Source of the DNA: VBDM01 sp035519135 | GTDB lineage: Bacteria > Pseudomonadota > Gammaproteobacteria > Burkholderiales > SG8-39 | Direction: 5' to 3' | Assembly (NCBI GenBank): GCA_035519135.1 | Contig: DATIWX010000042.1 | Coordinates: forward strand, 12,445 to 76,444 | Length of the DNA: 64,000 bases | Shown here: positions 1 to 8,338 of the stretch, piece by piece | Layout: the number at the start of each line of letters is the position of its first letter | Numbering within the stretch: the stretch's first letter is position 1 | The notes under the pieces: model-generated | Database searches by the model: none | Told to the model about the DNA's origin: nothing | What the model saw: only the letters and a program-made list of their open reading frames with translations | Made by a program: the position numbers and the translations under genes

Positions 1-49
1 TCCGCGCCAGTTCTGCGATACGACGGACCTCTTCGGGAGTCAAAGGCAT
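1..49 (-). CDS. gatC: Asp-tRNA(Asn)/Glu-tRNA(Gln) amidotransferase subunit C, 5' end only
   Basis: Reading the minus strand from an ATG at 49 gives MPLTPEEVRRIAELAR, the typical GatC N-terminus. GatC is the small stabilising subunit of the GatCAB amidotransferase, which converts mischarged Glu-tRNA(Gln) or Asp-tRNA(Asn) to the amidated form. Only 16 codons lie in the window; the rest, and presumably gatA and gatB, lie off the left edge. The gene diverges from mreB, and its ATG shares the palindromic CATG at 47-50 with an out-of-use ATG on the plus strand. Identity rests on a short but characteristic stretch. Confidence 0.8.
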   Translation of the reverse strand, partial: MPLTPEEVRRIAELAR

Positions 50-59
50 GAAAAATCGC

Positions 60-89
60 TTAAAACGAAATTTTATTTGCTGTATTATA
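60..89 (+). promoter_or_regulatory. Probable mreB promoter with an overlapping divergent gatC -10
   Basis: On the plus strand TTAAAA (60-65) and TATTAT (83-88) are separated by 17 bp and lie about 40 bp before the mreB ATG. On the minus strand a perfect TATAAT occupies 89-84, about 35 bp before the gatC ATG. The two -10 elements share five base pairs, so divergent transcription of gatC and mreB may be mutually exclusive. Inferred from motif and spacing only. Confidence 0.5.
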
Positions 90-128
90 GCGCAATCGCG
101 AACCCCCTTTCCTAAGGAAATCAGCAGG

Positions 129-1172
129 ATGTTCGGCTTTTTGCGTGGATATTTTTCGGATGACATGGCGATTGACCTGGGCACGGCCAACACCCTGATT
201 TACGTTCGGGGCAAAGGCATCGTACTCGACGAGCCTTCGGTGGTCGCCATCCGGCAAGAAGGCGGCCCCAACTCCAAGAAGACCATCCAGGCCGTCGGCA
301 AAGAAGCGAAGTCGATGCTCGGCAAGACGCCGGGCAACATCACCGCGATCCGTCCCATGAAGGACGGCGTCATCGCCGACTTCACCGTCACCGAGCAGAT
401 GCTCAAGCAGTTCATCAAGAAAGTGCACCAGTCGCGCCTGTTCTCGCCCAGCCCGCGCATCATCATCTGCGTTCCCTGCGGCTCGACGCAGGTCGAGCGG
501 CGCGCCATCCGCGAGGCCGCGATCGAGGCCGGCGCGAGCCAGGTGTTCCTGATCGAGGAGCCGATGGCCGCGGCGATCGGCGCCGATCTCCCGGTCGCCG
601 AGGCGACCGGCTCGATGGTGGTGGACGTGGGCGGCGGCACCACCGAAGTCGGCGTGATCTCCCTCGGCGGGATGGTGTACTCGGGATCGGTGCGCGTCGG
701 CGGGGACAAGTTCGACGAGGCAATCATCAACTACATCCGGCGCAACTACGGAATGCTGATCGGCGAAACCACGGCGGAGACGGTGAAGAAGGAAATCGGC
801 TCGGCCTTCCCCGGGTCGGAAGTGCGCGAAATGGAAGTGAAGGGCCGCAACCTCGCCGAGGGCATCCCGCGCAGCTTCACCATTTCCTCGAACGAGATCC
901 TGGAAGCGCTCACCGAGCCGCTCAACCAGATCGTGGGCGCGGTGAAATCGGCCCTGGAGCAGACGCCGCCCGAGCTCGGCGCCGACATCGCCGAAAAAGG
1001 CATGGTGCTGACCGGCGGCGGCGCGCTGCTGCGCGACCTGGATCGCCTCCTGATGGAGGAAACCGGGCTGCCGGTGATCGTCGCCGACGATCCGCTCACC
1101 TGCGTAGTCCGCGGCTCGGGCAAGGCGCTGGAGAGAATGGACAAGCTGGGGAGCATTTTCGCAAGCGAATAG
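129..1172 (+). CDS. mreB: Rod shape-determining protein MreB (bacterial actin)
   Basis: A 347-residue actin-fold protein that forms filaments under the inner membrane and guides the elongasome. The start is the ATG at 129, giving MFGFLRGYFSDDMAIDLGTANT; this matches the family's N-terminus and its usual length of about 347. It is preceded by AAGGAAAT. An upstream in-frame ATG at 48 would overlap gatC and add 27 non-homologous residues. Visible motifs are the phosphate-1 loop DLGTANT, the phosphate-2 loop VDVGGGTTEV, and the adenosine-binding LTGGGALLRDLDRLL near the C-terminus. It is first in the mreBCD-mrdA-rodA shape operon. Confidence 0.97.
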   Translation: MFGFLRGYFSDDMAIDLGTANTLIYVRGKGIVLDEPSVVAIRQEGGPNSKKTIQAVGKEAKSMLGKTPGNITAIRPMKDGVIADFTVTEQMLKQFIKKVHQSRLFSPSPRIIICVPCGSTQVERRAIREAAIEAGASQVFLIEEPMAAAIGADLPVAEATGSMVVDVGGGTTEVGVISLGGMVYSGSVRVGGDKFDEAIINYIRRNYGMLIGETTAETVKKEIGSAFPGSEVREMEVKGRNLAEGIPRSFTISSNEILEALTEPLNQIVGAVKSALEQTPPELGADIAEKGMVLTGGGALLRDLDRLLMEETGLPVIVADDPLTCVVRGSGKALERMDKLGSIFASE

Positions 1173-1259
1173 ACGGGGGCTGGAACCGGGGGAGAGCGAT
1201 TGCCGAGCACGTGTTCGTGATGGGTCCGAGCTTCACTCTGTCCCGCCCCTAAAGTCTCC

Positions 1260-2174
1260 ATGGACTACCAGCCGCCGCCGTTCTTCAGCCGCGGTCCCGC
1301 GCCGCTGGTCCGCCTCGGGTTCTTCGTGTCGCTCGCCGTGCTGCTGATGGTGCTCGACGCGCGCTTCCGCTACGCCGAGTCCATCCGCGAAGTCGTAGCC
1401 GTGCTCGCCTACCCCCTGCAGCGCGCGGCGCTCGCGCCGGGCGAGCTGCTCGGCGCTGCCGCCGATTTCTTCACCACGCAGGTCGCGCTCAAGCAGGAGA
1501 ACGAGCAGCTCAAGGCCAAGGACCTGCTCGCGGCGAGCGACCTGCTCACGCTCGAGTCGTTGCGGGCCGAGAATGCCCAGCTGCGGCGCCTGTTCGACGC
1601 GCGTGCCCGCATCCCCCGCCCCTCCACGCTCGCCGAGATCCTCTACCAGGGGCGCGACCCGTTCTCGCGCAAGGTGATCATCGACAAGGGCGGCCAGCAG
1701 GGCGTCGAGCCCGGGCAGGCGGTCATCGACGACGTCGGCGTCGTCGGCCAGGTGACGCGGGTGCATCCCTTCCTCGCGGAGGTGACGCTGATCACAGACA
1801 AGGAGCAGAGGACTCCGGTGGAGGTGGTGCGCAACGGCCTGCGCGCGGTGATCTACGGCGGCGGGGACAAGGGGACGCTCGACCTGAGCTACACCGCCGC
1901 CAACGCCGACGTGCAGGCCGACGACCTGCTCGTTACCTCGGGAATAGACGGCACCTATCCGCCCGGGCTCCCGGTCGCGAGGGTGACCAAGATCGAGCGT
2001 GACGCCGCCTACTCCTTCGCGAAGATCACCTGCATCCCCGCTGCCGGCACTGACCAGAACCGGCAGGTGCTGGTCCTTGCGCGGGAAGCGGGCCTGCCGC
2101 CGCCCCCTGTCGACGCCGAGCCGCGCGCGGCGGGCGGCACGCCCAAGCAGAAGCGTGCAAAGAAGCGCGAATAG
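1260..2174 (+). CDS. mreC: Rod shape-determining protein MreC
   Basis: A 304-residue bitopic inner-membrane protein with one N-terminal membrane segment (LGFFVSLAVLLMVLDARF, about residues 20-37). A coiled coil rich in E/Q/L follows (about 70-110), then the periplasmic beta-barrel MreC domain (GRDPFSRKVIIDKGG; TDKEQRTPVEVV; LLVTSGIDGTYPPGLPVA). It links cytoplasmic MreB to PBP2 and activates the elongasome. The C-terminus is basic (KQKRAKKRE). It follows mreB by 87 bp and precedes mreD by 8 bp. The gap before it shows no gene. Confidence 0.96.
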   Translation: MDYQPPPFFSRGPAPLVRLGFFVSLAVLLMVLDARFRYAESIREVVAVLAYPLQRAALAPGELLGAAADFFTTQVALKQENEQLKAKDLLAASDLLTLESLRAENAQLRRLFDARARIPRPSTLAEILYQGRDPFSRKVIIDKGGQQGVEPGQAVIDDVGVVGQVTRVHPFLAEVTLITDKEQRTPVEVVRNGLRAVIYGGGDKGTLDLSYTAANADVQADDLLVTSGIDGTYPPGLPVARVTKIERDAAYSFAKITCIPAAGTDQNRQVLVLAREAGLPPPPVDAEPRAAGGTPKQKRAKKRE

Positions 2175-2182
2175 GCGAGCCC

Positions 2183-2704
2183 ATGGCCTACTTCGAGCAG
2201 CCCGAGCGCATCCTCCTGCCGGTGAAGGTGAGCTACATGGCGCTCACCGTGGTGCTCGCGCTGCTGTTCAATCTGATGCCCTGGAACGACCTCGTCGGGG
2301 TTCCGGACATGGCCGCCCTGGTGCTCGCTTTCTGGTGCGTGCACCAGCCGCGCAAGATGGGCATCGGCATCGCCTGGCTGGTGGGACTGGTCATGGACGC
2401 CGGCAACGGCGCGCTCCTCGGCCAGCACGCCTTCGCCTACGCCTTTCTCGCCTTCGGCGCGATCGCACTGCACCGGCGCATCCTGTGGTTTTCCCTCTGG
2501 CAGCAGGCCGCTCACGTGCTGCCCCTGCTGCTCGCCAGCCAAGCGCTGATGCTGGGCGTGCGGCTCGCCGCGGGCGGCGCGTTCCCGGGTCCGATGTATT
2601 TCGCCGGAAGCCTGACCGCGGCCGCTCTGTGGCCGACCGCGACCTTCCTTCTGCTCCTACCGCAGCGCCGGCCCGAAAGCGTCGACGAGAACCGCCCGCT
2701 GTAG
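2183..2704 (+). CDS. mreD: Rod shape-determining protein MreD
   Basis: A 173-residue, very hydrophobic integral membrane protein with about five predicted segments, matching MreD in length and position. Typical stretches are VSYMALTVVLALLFNLMPW near the start and LVGLVMDAGNGALLGQHAFAYAFLAF in the middle; the family carries the GLxxDxxxGxxLGxHA pattern. It works with MreC in the elongation complex, though its biochemical role is less well defined. It lies between mreC and mrdA with gaps of 8 and 9 bp. Confidence 0.94.
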   Translation: MAYFEQPERILLPVKVSYMALTVVLALLFNLMPWNDLVGVPDMAALVLAFWCVHQPRKMGIGIAWLVGLVMDAGNGALLGQHAFAYAFLAFGAIALHRRILWFSLWQQAAHVLPLLLASQALMLGVRLAAGGAFPGPMYFAGSLTAAALWPTATFLLLLPQRRPESVDENRPL

Positions 2705-2713
2705 ACGGCGCAC

Positions 2714-4639
2714 ATGGCCGAGCTCAAGAACGTCCGGCGGGAGCTCCACAACTTCCAGGTGCGGCTGGGTGTCGCGGGCGCCGTGGTGCTCACGGCGTTC
2801 GCGGTCCTGTTCGCACGCTTCTTCTATCTGCAAGTCATCCAGCACCAGTACTACGACACCAAGGCCGAGGACAATCGCATCGCGATCGTCCCTATCCAGC
2901 CCAACCGCGGGCTGATTCTCGACCGCAACGGCGTGGTGCTCGCCCGCAACTACTCGGCCTACACGCTCGAGCTGACGCTCAGCAAGATTGCCGACCTCGA
3001 GGCGACCATCAATGCGCTCGCCCAGCTGGTGGATATCCAGCCCCGGGACAGGCGTCGCTTCCAGAAGCTGAGGGACGAGAGCAAGGGACAGGACAACCTG
3101 CCCCTGAAGACGCGCCTGAGCGACGACGAGGTGGCGGTGCTCGCGGTCAACCGTTACCGCTTCCCCGGCGTCGACATCAAGGGACGCCTGTTCCGGCAGT
3201 ACCCCTTGGGCGAGCTGGCCTCACACGTGGTCGGCTACATCGGCCGCATCGACGACAAGGACCTCGAGAAAATCGAGGAGTCCGACGAGGCCGGCAACTA
3301 CAAGGGCACCGACCACATAGGGAAGACGGGCCTGGAGCAGAAGTACGAGCGGCCCCTGCACGGCACGACCGGATTCGAGCAGGTCGAGACCGACGCGAGC
3401 GGGCGCATCGTGCGCGGCGCCAACGTGCGCACGCTCGCGCCGCGCACTCCGCCGATGCCCGGGAACAACCTGACCCTCACGCTCGACATCCGCCTGCAGG
3501 AGGCGGCCGAGCGCGCCTTCGGCGAGAACCGCGGCGCGCTGGTGGCGATCGAGCCCGCAACCGGCGGCATCCTCGCCTTCGTCTCCAAGCCGGGCTACGA
3601 CCCGAACCTGTTCATTGACGGCATCGATCCGGCGAACTGGGACGCGCTCAACAACTCGCCCGACCACCCGCTGAACAACCGCGCGCTCACCGGCCTGTAT
3701 CCGCCGGGCTCGACCTTCAAGCCCTACATGGCTCTCGCCGCGCTCGAGCTCGGCAAGCGCACGCCGACGCAGACGATCTTCGACCCCGGCTACTTCATGT
3801 TCGGCGGCAACCGCTTCCGCGACGACAAGGCGGACGGCCACGGCACCGTGGACATGTACAAGTCGATCGTCGTGTCCTGCGACACCTACTACTACGTGCT
3901 CGCCAACGATCTCGGCATCGACAACATGGCGCGCTTCATCGGCCAGTTCGGCTTCGGCGCGAAGACCGGCATCGACGTCGAGGGCGAGTTCGTCGGGGTG
4001 CTGCCCTCGCCCGAGTGGAAGCTGAAGCGCTTCGCCAAGTCCCCGGCGCAGCAGAGGTGGTTCCCCGGAGAAACCATCAGCGTGGGCATCGGCCAGGGCT
4101 ACAACTCGTACACGCCGCTGCAGCTCGCTCAGGCCGTCGCAACACTGGCGAACGACGGCGCGATGTACCGCCCGCATTTCGTCGACTACATCGAGAACCC
4201 CATCACCGGCGAGCGCACCATCGTCGAGCCTCAGCTGGTGAAGACCATTCCCCTGAAGGCGAAGAACCTCGAGGTGATCAAACACGCCATGGTCGGCGTC
4301 AACAAGGAGGGCACGGGCGCGCGCGCGTTCGCCAGGGCCGGGTACGTGAGCGCCGGCAAGACCGGCACCGCCCAGGTGGTCGCGCTCAAGCAGGGCGAGA
4401 AGTACTCCGAGGCGACGGTCGCCGAGCACCTTCGCGACCACGCGCTGTTCATCGCTTTCGCGCCGGCGGACAAGCCGAGGATCGCGCTCGCGGTGCTGGT
4501 CGAGAACGCCGGGTTCGGCGCGCGCGCGGCGGCGCCCGTCGCGAGGCAGGTGCTCGACTTCTACCTGCTCGGCAAGGAAATCAACAAGCCCGCCGAGCGC
4601 GCTCCGGCCATCGCTCCCGATGACGACGGCGACGATTAG
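2714..4639 (+). CDS. mrdA: Penicillin-binding protein 2, elongasome transpeptidase
   Basis: A 641-residue class B PBP that crosslinks peptidoglycan during side-wall elongation. It has an N-terminal anchor (VRLGVAGAVVLTAFAVLFARFF, about residues 16-37), then the dimerisation or pedestal domain (NRIAIVPIQPNRGLILDRNG), then the transpeptidase domain. Catalytic motifs are visible: SxxK as GSTFKPYMA, SxN-type as SCDTYYYVLAND (here Ser-Cys-Asp), and KTG as SAGKTGTAQV. The family's Asp in the second motif is typical of PBP2. Its 3' end overlaps rodA by 20 bp, suggesting translational coupling with its glycosyltransferase partner. Confidence 0.97.
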   Translation: MAELKNVRRELHNFQVRLGVAGAVVLTAFAVLFARFFYLQVIQHQYYDTKAEDNRIAIVPIQPNRGLILDRNGVVLARNYSAYTLELTLSKIADLEATINALAQLVDIQPRDRRRFQKLRDESKGQDNLPLKTRLSDDEVAVLAVNRYRFPGVDIKGRLFRQYPLGELASHVVGYIGRIDDKDLEKIEESDEAGNYKGTDHIGKTGLEQKYERPLHGTTGFEQVETDASGRIVRGANVRTLAPRTPPMPGNNLTLTLDIRLQEAAERAFGENRGALVAIEPATGGILAFVSKPGYDPNLFIDGIDPANWDALNNSPDHPLNNRALTGLYPPGSTFKPYMALAALELGKRTPTQTIFDPGYFMFGGNRFRDDKADGHGTVDMYKSIVVSCDTYYYVLANDLGIDNMARFIGQFGFGAKTGIDVEGEFVGVLPSPEWKLKRFAKSPAQQRWFPGETISVGIGQGYNSYTPLQLAQAVATLANDGAMYRPHFVDYIENPITGERTIVEPQLVKTIPLKAKNLEVIKHAMVGVNKEGTGARAFARAGYVSAGKTGTAQVVALKQGEKYSEATVAEHLRDHALFIAFAPADKPRIALAVLVENAGFGARAAAPVARQVLDFYLLGKEINKPAERAPAIAPDDDGDD

Positions 4640-5726
4640 GCAGCTGCTCGAGCGCTTCGCGGCCAAGATCGACGGGCCGCTGATCGGCATCGTACTGTGC
4701 ATACTCGCGCTCGGCCTCGCCACTCTCTACAGCGCCGCCTACCAGGCACCCGCGAGATTCGGCGCGCAGGCGCTGAACGCGGTCCTCGCGCTGGTGCTGA
4801 TGTGGGTCGCAGCGCAGGTGCACCCGCAGGTGTTCATGCGCATCGCGGTGCCGGTGTTTGTCGCGGTCCTGCTGATGCTCCTCGGCGTGGCTCTCTTCGG
4901 CGACGTCAGGAACGGCGCGCGCCGCTGGCTGCCGCTGGGATTCGCGAGCATTCAGCCTTCCGAGCTGATGAAACTCGCGATGCCCCTGCTGCTCGCGCGC
5001 TACTTCCACCGCCACGAGGCAGCGCTGCGCTTTCGCGAGTTCGCCGTGGCCTTCCTGATGCTCGCGGTGCCGACCGCGATGATCGCGCGCCAGCCCGATC
5101 TGGGCACGGCTCTGCTCGTCGCAGCGGCCGGGATCTATGTGATTTTTCTCGCGGGCCTGTCTTGGAAGGTCATCGCGGCGGGAATCACCGGCGTGCTCGC
5201 CAGCCTGCCGATCCTCTGGGGCGTGCTGCACGACTACCAGCGCCGGCGCTTCCTCACGCTGTTCGACCCCTCGTCCGATCCGCTGGGCGCGGGCTATCAC
5301 ATCATCCAGTCGACCATCGCGGTGGGCTCGGGCGGCATCACCGGCAAGGGCTGGCTCGAGGGCACGCAGACGCATCTGGAGTTCATTCCCGAGCGCGCGA
5401 CCGACTTCATCTTCGCAGTGTATGCCGAGGAATTCGGGCTGATCGGCGCGACCATCCTGCTGGTGCTCTACCTCGCGCTCATCATGCGCGGGCTCATGAT
5501 CTCCGCCAACGCGCCGACTTTCTTCACGCGGCTCCTCGCGGGCTCGATCACTCTTACCTTCTTCACCTACGCGGTGGTCAACATGGGCATGGTGAGCGGC
5601 CTGCTCCCGGTCGTCGGCGTGCCGTTGCCGTTCATCAGCTACGGCGGCACCTCGCTCATCACCCTTTCTTTGGGCATCGGTATGCTGATGAGCATCCAGC
5701 ATCACCGCGCCCTGGTGCAGACGTGA
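4620..5726 (+). CDS. rodA: RodA, SEDS-family peptidoglycan glycosyltransferase
   Basis: A 368-residue polytopic SEDS protein that polymerises lipid II and pairs with PBP2. Hydrophobic helices run throughout, with the SEDS signatures ARRWLPLGFASIQPSELMKL, the loop LEGTQTHLEFIPERATDFIFAVYAEEFG, and GVPLPFISYGGTS near the C-terminus. Length and motif order match RodA rather than FtsW. It overlaps mrdA by 20 bp upstream. Downstream its TGA overlaps the GTG start of rlpA (GTGA at 5723-5726), so the three genes are probably coupled. Confidence 0.96.
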   Translation: MTTATIRQLLERFAAKIDGPLIGIVLCILALGLATLYSAAYQAPARFGAQALNAVLALVLMWVAAQVHPQVFMRIAVPVFVAVLLMLLGVALFGDVRNGARRWLPLGFASIQPSELMKLAMPLLLARYFHRHEAALRFREFAVAFLMLAVPTAMIARQPDLGTALLVAAAGIYVIFLAGLSWKVIAAGITGVLASLPILWGVLHDYQRRRFLTLFDPSSDPLGAGYHIIQSTIAVGSGGITGKGWLEGTQTHLEFIPERATDFIFAVYAEEFGLIGATILLVLYLALIMRGLMISANAPTFFTRLLAGSITLTFFTYAVVNMGMVSGLLPVVGVPLPFISYGGTSLITLSLGIGMLMSIQHHRALVQT

Positions 5727-6283
5727 GGGCCTCGTTTCCGTGGGCGGCGGTGCCGGCGCTCGCCGCCGCGCTGCTCTGCGGCTGCGCATCCCGCGGCGGC
5801 TACTACAAGGGCGACGGCCCGGGCGGACCGCCGCCGGTGAATCTCGACAAGATCGCCGACGCGACGCCGCGGGCCGAGCCGCTCAACGCCGGCGCCAACA
5901 CGCCCTACACCGCGCTCGGCCGGAAGTACGTCCCCTACACCGCGCTCAAGCCCTACCGGGCGCGCGGCGTCGCCACCTGGTACGGGCGCAAGTTCCACGG
6001 AAAGAAGACCGCGAGCGGCGAGCGCTACGACATGTACGCGATGAGCGCGGCGCACACCATCCTGCCTATTCCCAGCTACGCGCGCGTCACCAACCTCGCC
6101 AACGGCAAGAGCGTCGTGGTACGCATCAACGACCGCGGCCCCTTCCACGCCGATCGCATCATCGACCTGTCCTACGCCGCCGCCTACAAGCTCGGTTTCG
6201 TGACGGCAGGCAGCGCGAAGGTCGAGGTCGAGGCGCTCCTCCCCGGCACGCGCGCCGCGGCCGGCGAGCACCCGCCGGTATAA
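5723..6283 (+). CDS. rlpA: RlpA family septal-ring lipoprotein / lytic transglycosylase
   Basis: A 186-residue lipoprotein started by GTG at 5723. Only this start gives a signal peptide with a lipobox (VPALAAALLCGCAS; predicted acylated Cys near residue 20). The mature part contains the RlpA double-psi beta-barrel: GVATWYGRKFHGKKTASGERYDMYAMSAAH and VVVRINDRGPFHADRIIDLSYAAA. The ERYD and NDRGPF segments hold the family's catalytic Asp/His region. No SPOR domain follows, so this is the short form. RlpA cleaves denuded glycan strands in Pseudomonas. It lies between rodA and dacA, the usual proteobacterial order. Confidence 0.93.
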   Translation: MRASFPWAAVPALAAALLCGCASRGGYYKGDGPGGPPPVNLDKIADATPRAEPLNAGANTPYTALGRKYVPYTALKPYRARGVATWYGRKFHGKKTASGERYDMYAMSAAHTILPIPSYARVTNLANGKSVVVRINDRGPFHADRIIDLSYAAAYKLGFVTAGSAKVEVEALLPGTRAAAGEHPPV

Positions 6284-6284
6284 T
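6279..6284 (+). promoter_or_regulatory. Perfect -10 hexamer immediately before dacA
   Basis: TATAAT at 6279-6284 overlaps the rlpA stop region and lies only 10 nt before the dacA ATG. If used, transcription would start about 4 nt before the start codon, giving a near-leaderless dacA mRNA separate from the upstream operon. I see no convincing -35 element and no Shine-Dalgarno sequence in between. Confidence 0.4.
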
Positions 6285-6294
6285 CGACGGCCCG

Positions 6295-7419
6295 ATGCCG
6301 CGCATTCTCGCCGCCCTCCTCGTCTTCGTTTTCGCGCGCGCCGCGCTCGCGCAAGCGCCGGTTCCGCCCGCCCTGGGGGCGCGCGCCTGGCTGCTCATGG
6401 ACGCGACCAGCGGCCAGACCCTCGCCAGCCGCAACCCCGACGAGCGCATCGAGCCCGCGTCGCTCACCAAGCTGATGACCGCCTATATCGCTTTCGCGGC
6501 GCTGAAGGCGAGGTCGCTCGCCCCCGGGCAGGCGATCAGGGTCTCGGAGCGCGCCTGGCGCGCCTCGGGCTCGCGCATGTTCATCGAGCCGAAGAAGCCG
6601 GTCACGGTGCTGGAGCTGCTCCACGGGATGATCGTCCAGTCGGGGAACGACGCCTGCATCGCGCTCGCGGAGACGATCGCGGGCTCCGAGCAGGGTTTTG
6701 TCGAGCGCATGAACCGCGAAGCGGCGCGCATCGGCATGAGAAGCACGCACTTCGCCAACCCGAGCGGGCTGCCCGATCCCGATCATTACTCGACGACCAG
6801 CGACCTCGCGCTTCTCGCATTCACGCTGATCCGCGATTATCCGGAGTACTACAAGCTGTACTCGGAGCGCGAATACCGCTACAACGACATCACCCAGCTG
6901 AACCGCAACCGGCTGCTGTGGCTCGACCCCAACGTGGACGGCATGAAAACCGGGCATACCGAGAGCGCCGGCTATTGCCTCATCGCCTCGGCGCGGCGCG
7001 GCGAGCGGCGGCTGGTGTCGGTGCTCGTCGGAGCGGCCTCGGAGCGCCTGCGCAACGAGGAGAGCCAGAAGCTCCTCAACTTCGGCTTCCAGGCCTACGA
7101 GGCATTCCGCCTCTATCCGAAGCAGCAGGAGATCGCCAAGCTCGCGGTCTGGAAAGGCAGCGAGCGGACGCTGCGCGCGGGGCTGGCCGCGGACCTCTAC
7201 GTGACTGTTCCGACAGGCACGGCGGAGAAGCTGCAGGCGGAGATCGTCAGCGAGCAGCCTCTGGTCGCGCCGCTCGCCTCGGGCCAGCGCGTCGGGACGC
7301 TGCGCGTGGCGCACGCGGGCAGCTCGCTTGGGGAGTATCCGGTGGTCGCGCTCGAGAGCGTCGACGCCGCGGGCATCCTGCAAAGGACCTGGGACGGCAT
7401 CGCCTTGTGGTTCAAGTGA
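6295..7419 (+). CDS. dacA: D-alanyl-D-alanine carboxypeptidase (PBP5/6 family)
   Basis: A 374-residue class C PBP that trims the terminal D-Ala from peptidoglycan stem peptides. The ATG at 6295 gives a signal peptide (ILAALLVFVFARAALA) cleaved before QAPVPP. The three active-site motifs are clear: SxxK in EPASLTKLMTAY, SxN as QSGNDACIAL, and KTG as DGMKTGHTESAGYCL. A C-terminal PBP5 domain (about residues 275-360) precedes the terminal WDGIALWFK, a likely amphipathic membrane anchor. A larger in-frame ORF begins upstream but has no homology there. D-Ala release sits logically beside the D-amino acid transaminase that follows. Confidence 0.96.
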   Translation: MPRILAALLVFVFARAALAQAPVPPALGARAWLLMDATSGQTLASRNPDERIEPASLTKLMTAYIAFAALKARSLAPGQAIRVSERAWRASGSRMFIEPKKPVTVLELLHGMIVQSGNDACIALAETIAGSEQGFVERMNREAARIGMRSTHFANPSGLPDPDHYSTTSDLALLAFTLIRDYPEYYKLYSEREYRYNDITQLNRNRLLWLDPNVDGMKTGHTESAGYCLIASARRGERRLVSVLVGAASERLRNEESQKLLNFGFQAYEAFRLYPKQQEIAKLAVWKGSERTLRAGLAADLYVTVPTGTAEKLQAEIVSEQPLVAPLASGQRVGTLRVAHAGSSLGEYPVVALESVDAAGILQRTWDGIALWFK

Positions 7420-7461
7420 CGGCCGAGAGGCCGTCATCCCGAGGCGCTTCGCGCCGAGGGA
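7418..7461. repeat. Double palindromic intergenic element between dacA and dat
   Basis: Two adjacent hairpins start at the dacA stop codon. The first is GACGGCC-GAGA-GGCCGTC (7418-7435), 7 bp with a GAGA loop. The second (7437-7461) pairs TCCC with GGGA and GGCGC with GCGCC around TTC, with facing GA steps between the two stems. No T-run follows, so it does not look like a standard intrinsic terminator. It resembles REP-like dispersed palindromes, but I found no second copy in this window by eye. Confidence 0.55.
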
Positions 7462-7480
7462 TCTGAAATTGGAGGAAGCT

Positions 7481-8338
7481 GTGATCTATCTCAACGGCGA
7501 ATTCATGCCGCTCGAAGACGCCAAGATCTCGGTCCTGGACCGCGGCTTCATTTTTGGCGACGGCGTCTACGAGGTGATCCCGACCTACTCGCGGCGCCCG
7601 TTCCGCCTCGCGGAGCATCTCGCGCGCCTGCAGGCCAGCCTCGATGCGATACGCCTCGCCAATCCGTACGACGGCGCGAAGTGGGCCGAGTTGGTGGGAA
7701 AGATCATCGCCGGCAATCCCTGGGAGGACCAGAACGTCTATCTGCAGATCACGCGCGGCGTCGCCAGGCGCGACCACGCCTTCCCCAAGGGACTGAAGCC
7801 CACCGTGTTCCTCATGGCGAGCGAGCTGGTCACCCCCTCGGCGGAGCTGATGAAGAGCGGCGCCAAGGCGATCGTGCTGCCCGACTTCCGCTGGCTGCGC
7901 TGCGACATCAAGTCGACCTCGCTGCTCGGCAACTGCCTGCTGCGCACGCTCGCGGCCGACGCGGGCTGCGCCGAGGCGATCCTGGTGCGCGACGGCGAGC
8001 TGACCGAGGCTTCGGCGAGCAACGTCTTCGTGGTCAGGAACGGAACCGTTCTCGCGCCGCCCAAGTCTCATCTGATATTGCCGGGAATCACCTACGACGT
8101 GGTGCTGGAGATCCTGAGCGGCAACGCCGTTCCTCACGAGGTACGCCCCGTCAAGGAGAGCGAGCTGCGCGCGGCCGACGAGATCTGGGTGACCTCTTCA
8201 TCGAGGGAAGTGCTGCCGATCACCACGCTGGACGGCAGGCCGGTGGGCTCGGGAAAGCCGGGACCCGTCTGCGCCAGGGTCCACGCCCTCTACCAGGAAT
8301 TCAAGGCGCAAGTGATGCGCGCTCCTGCCCATGCCTGA
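7481..8338 (+). CDS. dat: D-amino acid aminotransferase (class IV, PLP)
   Basis: A 285-residue fold-type IV PLP enzyme that interconverts D-alanine and alpha-keto acids with D-glutamate/2-oxoglutarate, supplying D-amino acids for the cell wall. The start is a GTG at 7481 (VIYLNGEFMPLEDAKISVLDRG) behind a strong GGAGGA at 7471-7476; longer readings upstream run through the palindromic element. Motifs are RGFIFGDGVYEVIP near the N-terminus, DIKSTSLLGNCLL carrying the PLP Lys, and LTEASASNVFVV plus ITYDVVLEI for phosphate and cofactor contacts. It overlaps ybeD by 8 bp. Branched-chain or aminodeoxychorismate relatives are less likely given the neighbours. Confidence 0.88.
   Translation: MIYLNGEFMPLEDAKISVLDRGFIFGDGVYEVIPTYSRRPFRLAEHLARLQASLDAIRLANPYDGAKWAELVGKIIAGNPWEDQNVYLQITRGVARRDHAFPKGLKPTVFLMASELVTPSAELMKSGAKAIVLPDFRWLRCDIKSTSLLGNCLLRTLAADAGCAEAILVRDGELTEASASNVFVVRNGTVLAPPKSHLILPGITYDVVLEILSGNAVPHEVRPVKESELRAADEIWVTSSSREVLPITTLDGRPVGSGKPGPVCARVHALYQEFKAQVMRAPAHA

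Noticed and set aside
48..128. N-terminal extension of MreB from an ATG at 48
   Set aside because: It overlaps the gatC ATG, has no homology, and would put the promoter -10 inside the coding region. The ATG at 129 gives the standard 347-residue MreB.
3221..4723. 500-residue open frame on the minus strand across mrdA
   Set aside because: A GC-rich shadow of mrdA: low-complexity Arg/Ala/Val content, no homology, and mrdA is unambiguous on the other strand.
7418..7461. Intrinsic terminator after dacA
   Set aside because: The hairpins are strong but no T-run follows, and dat begins directly downstream with its own good ribosome site.
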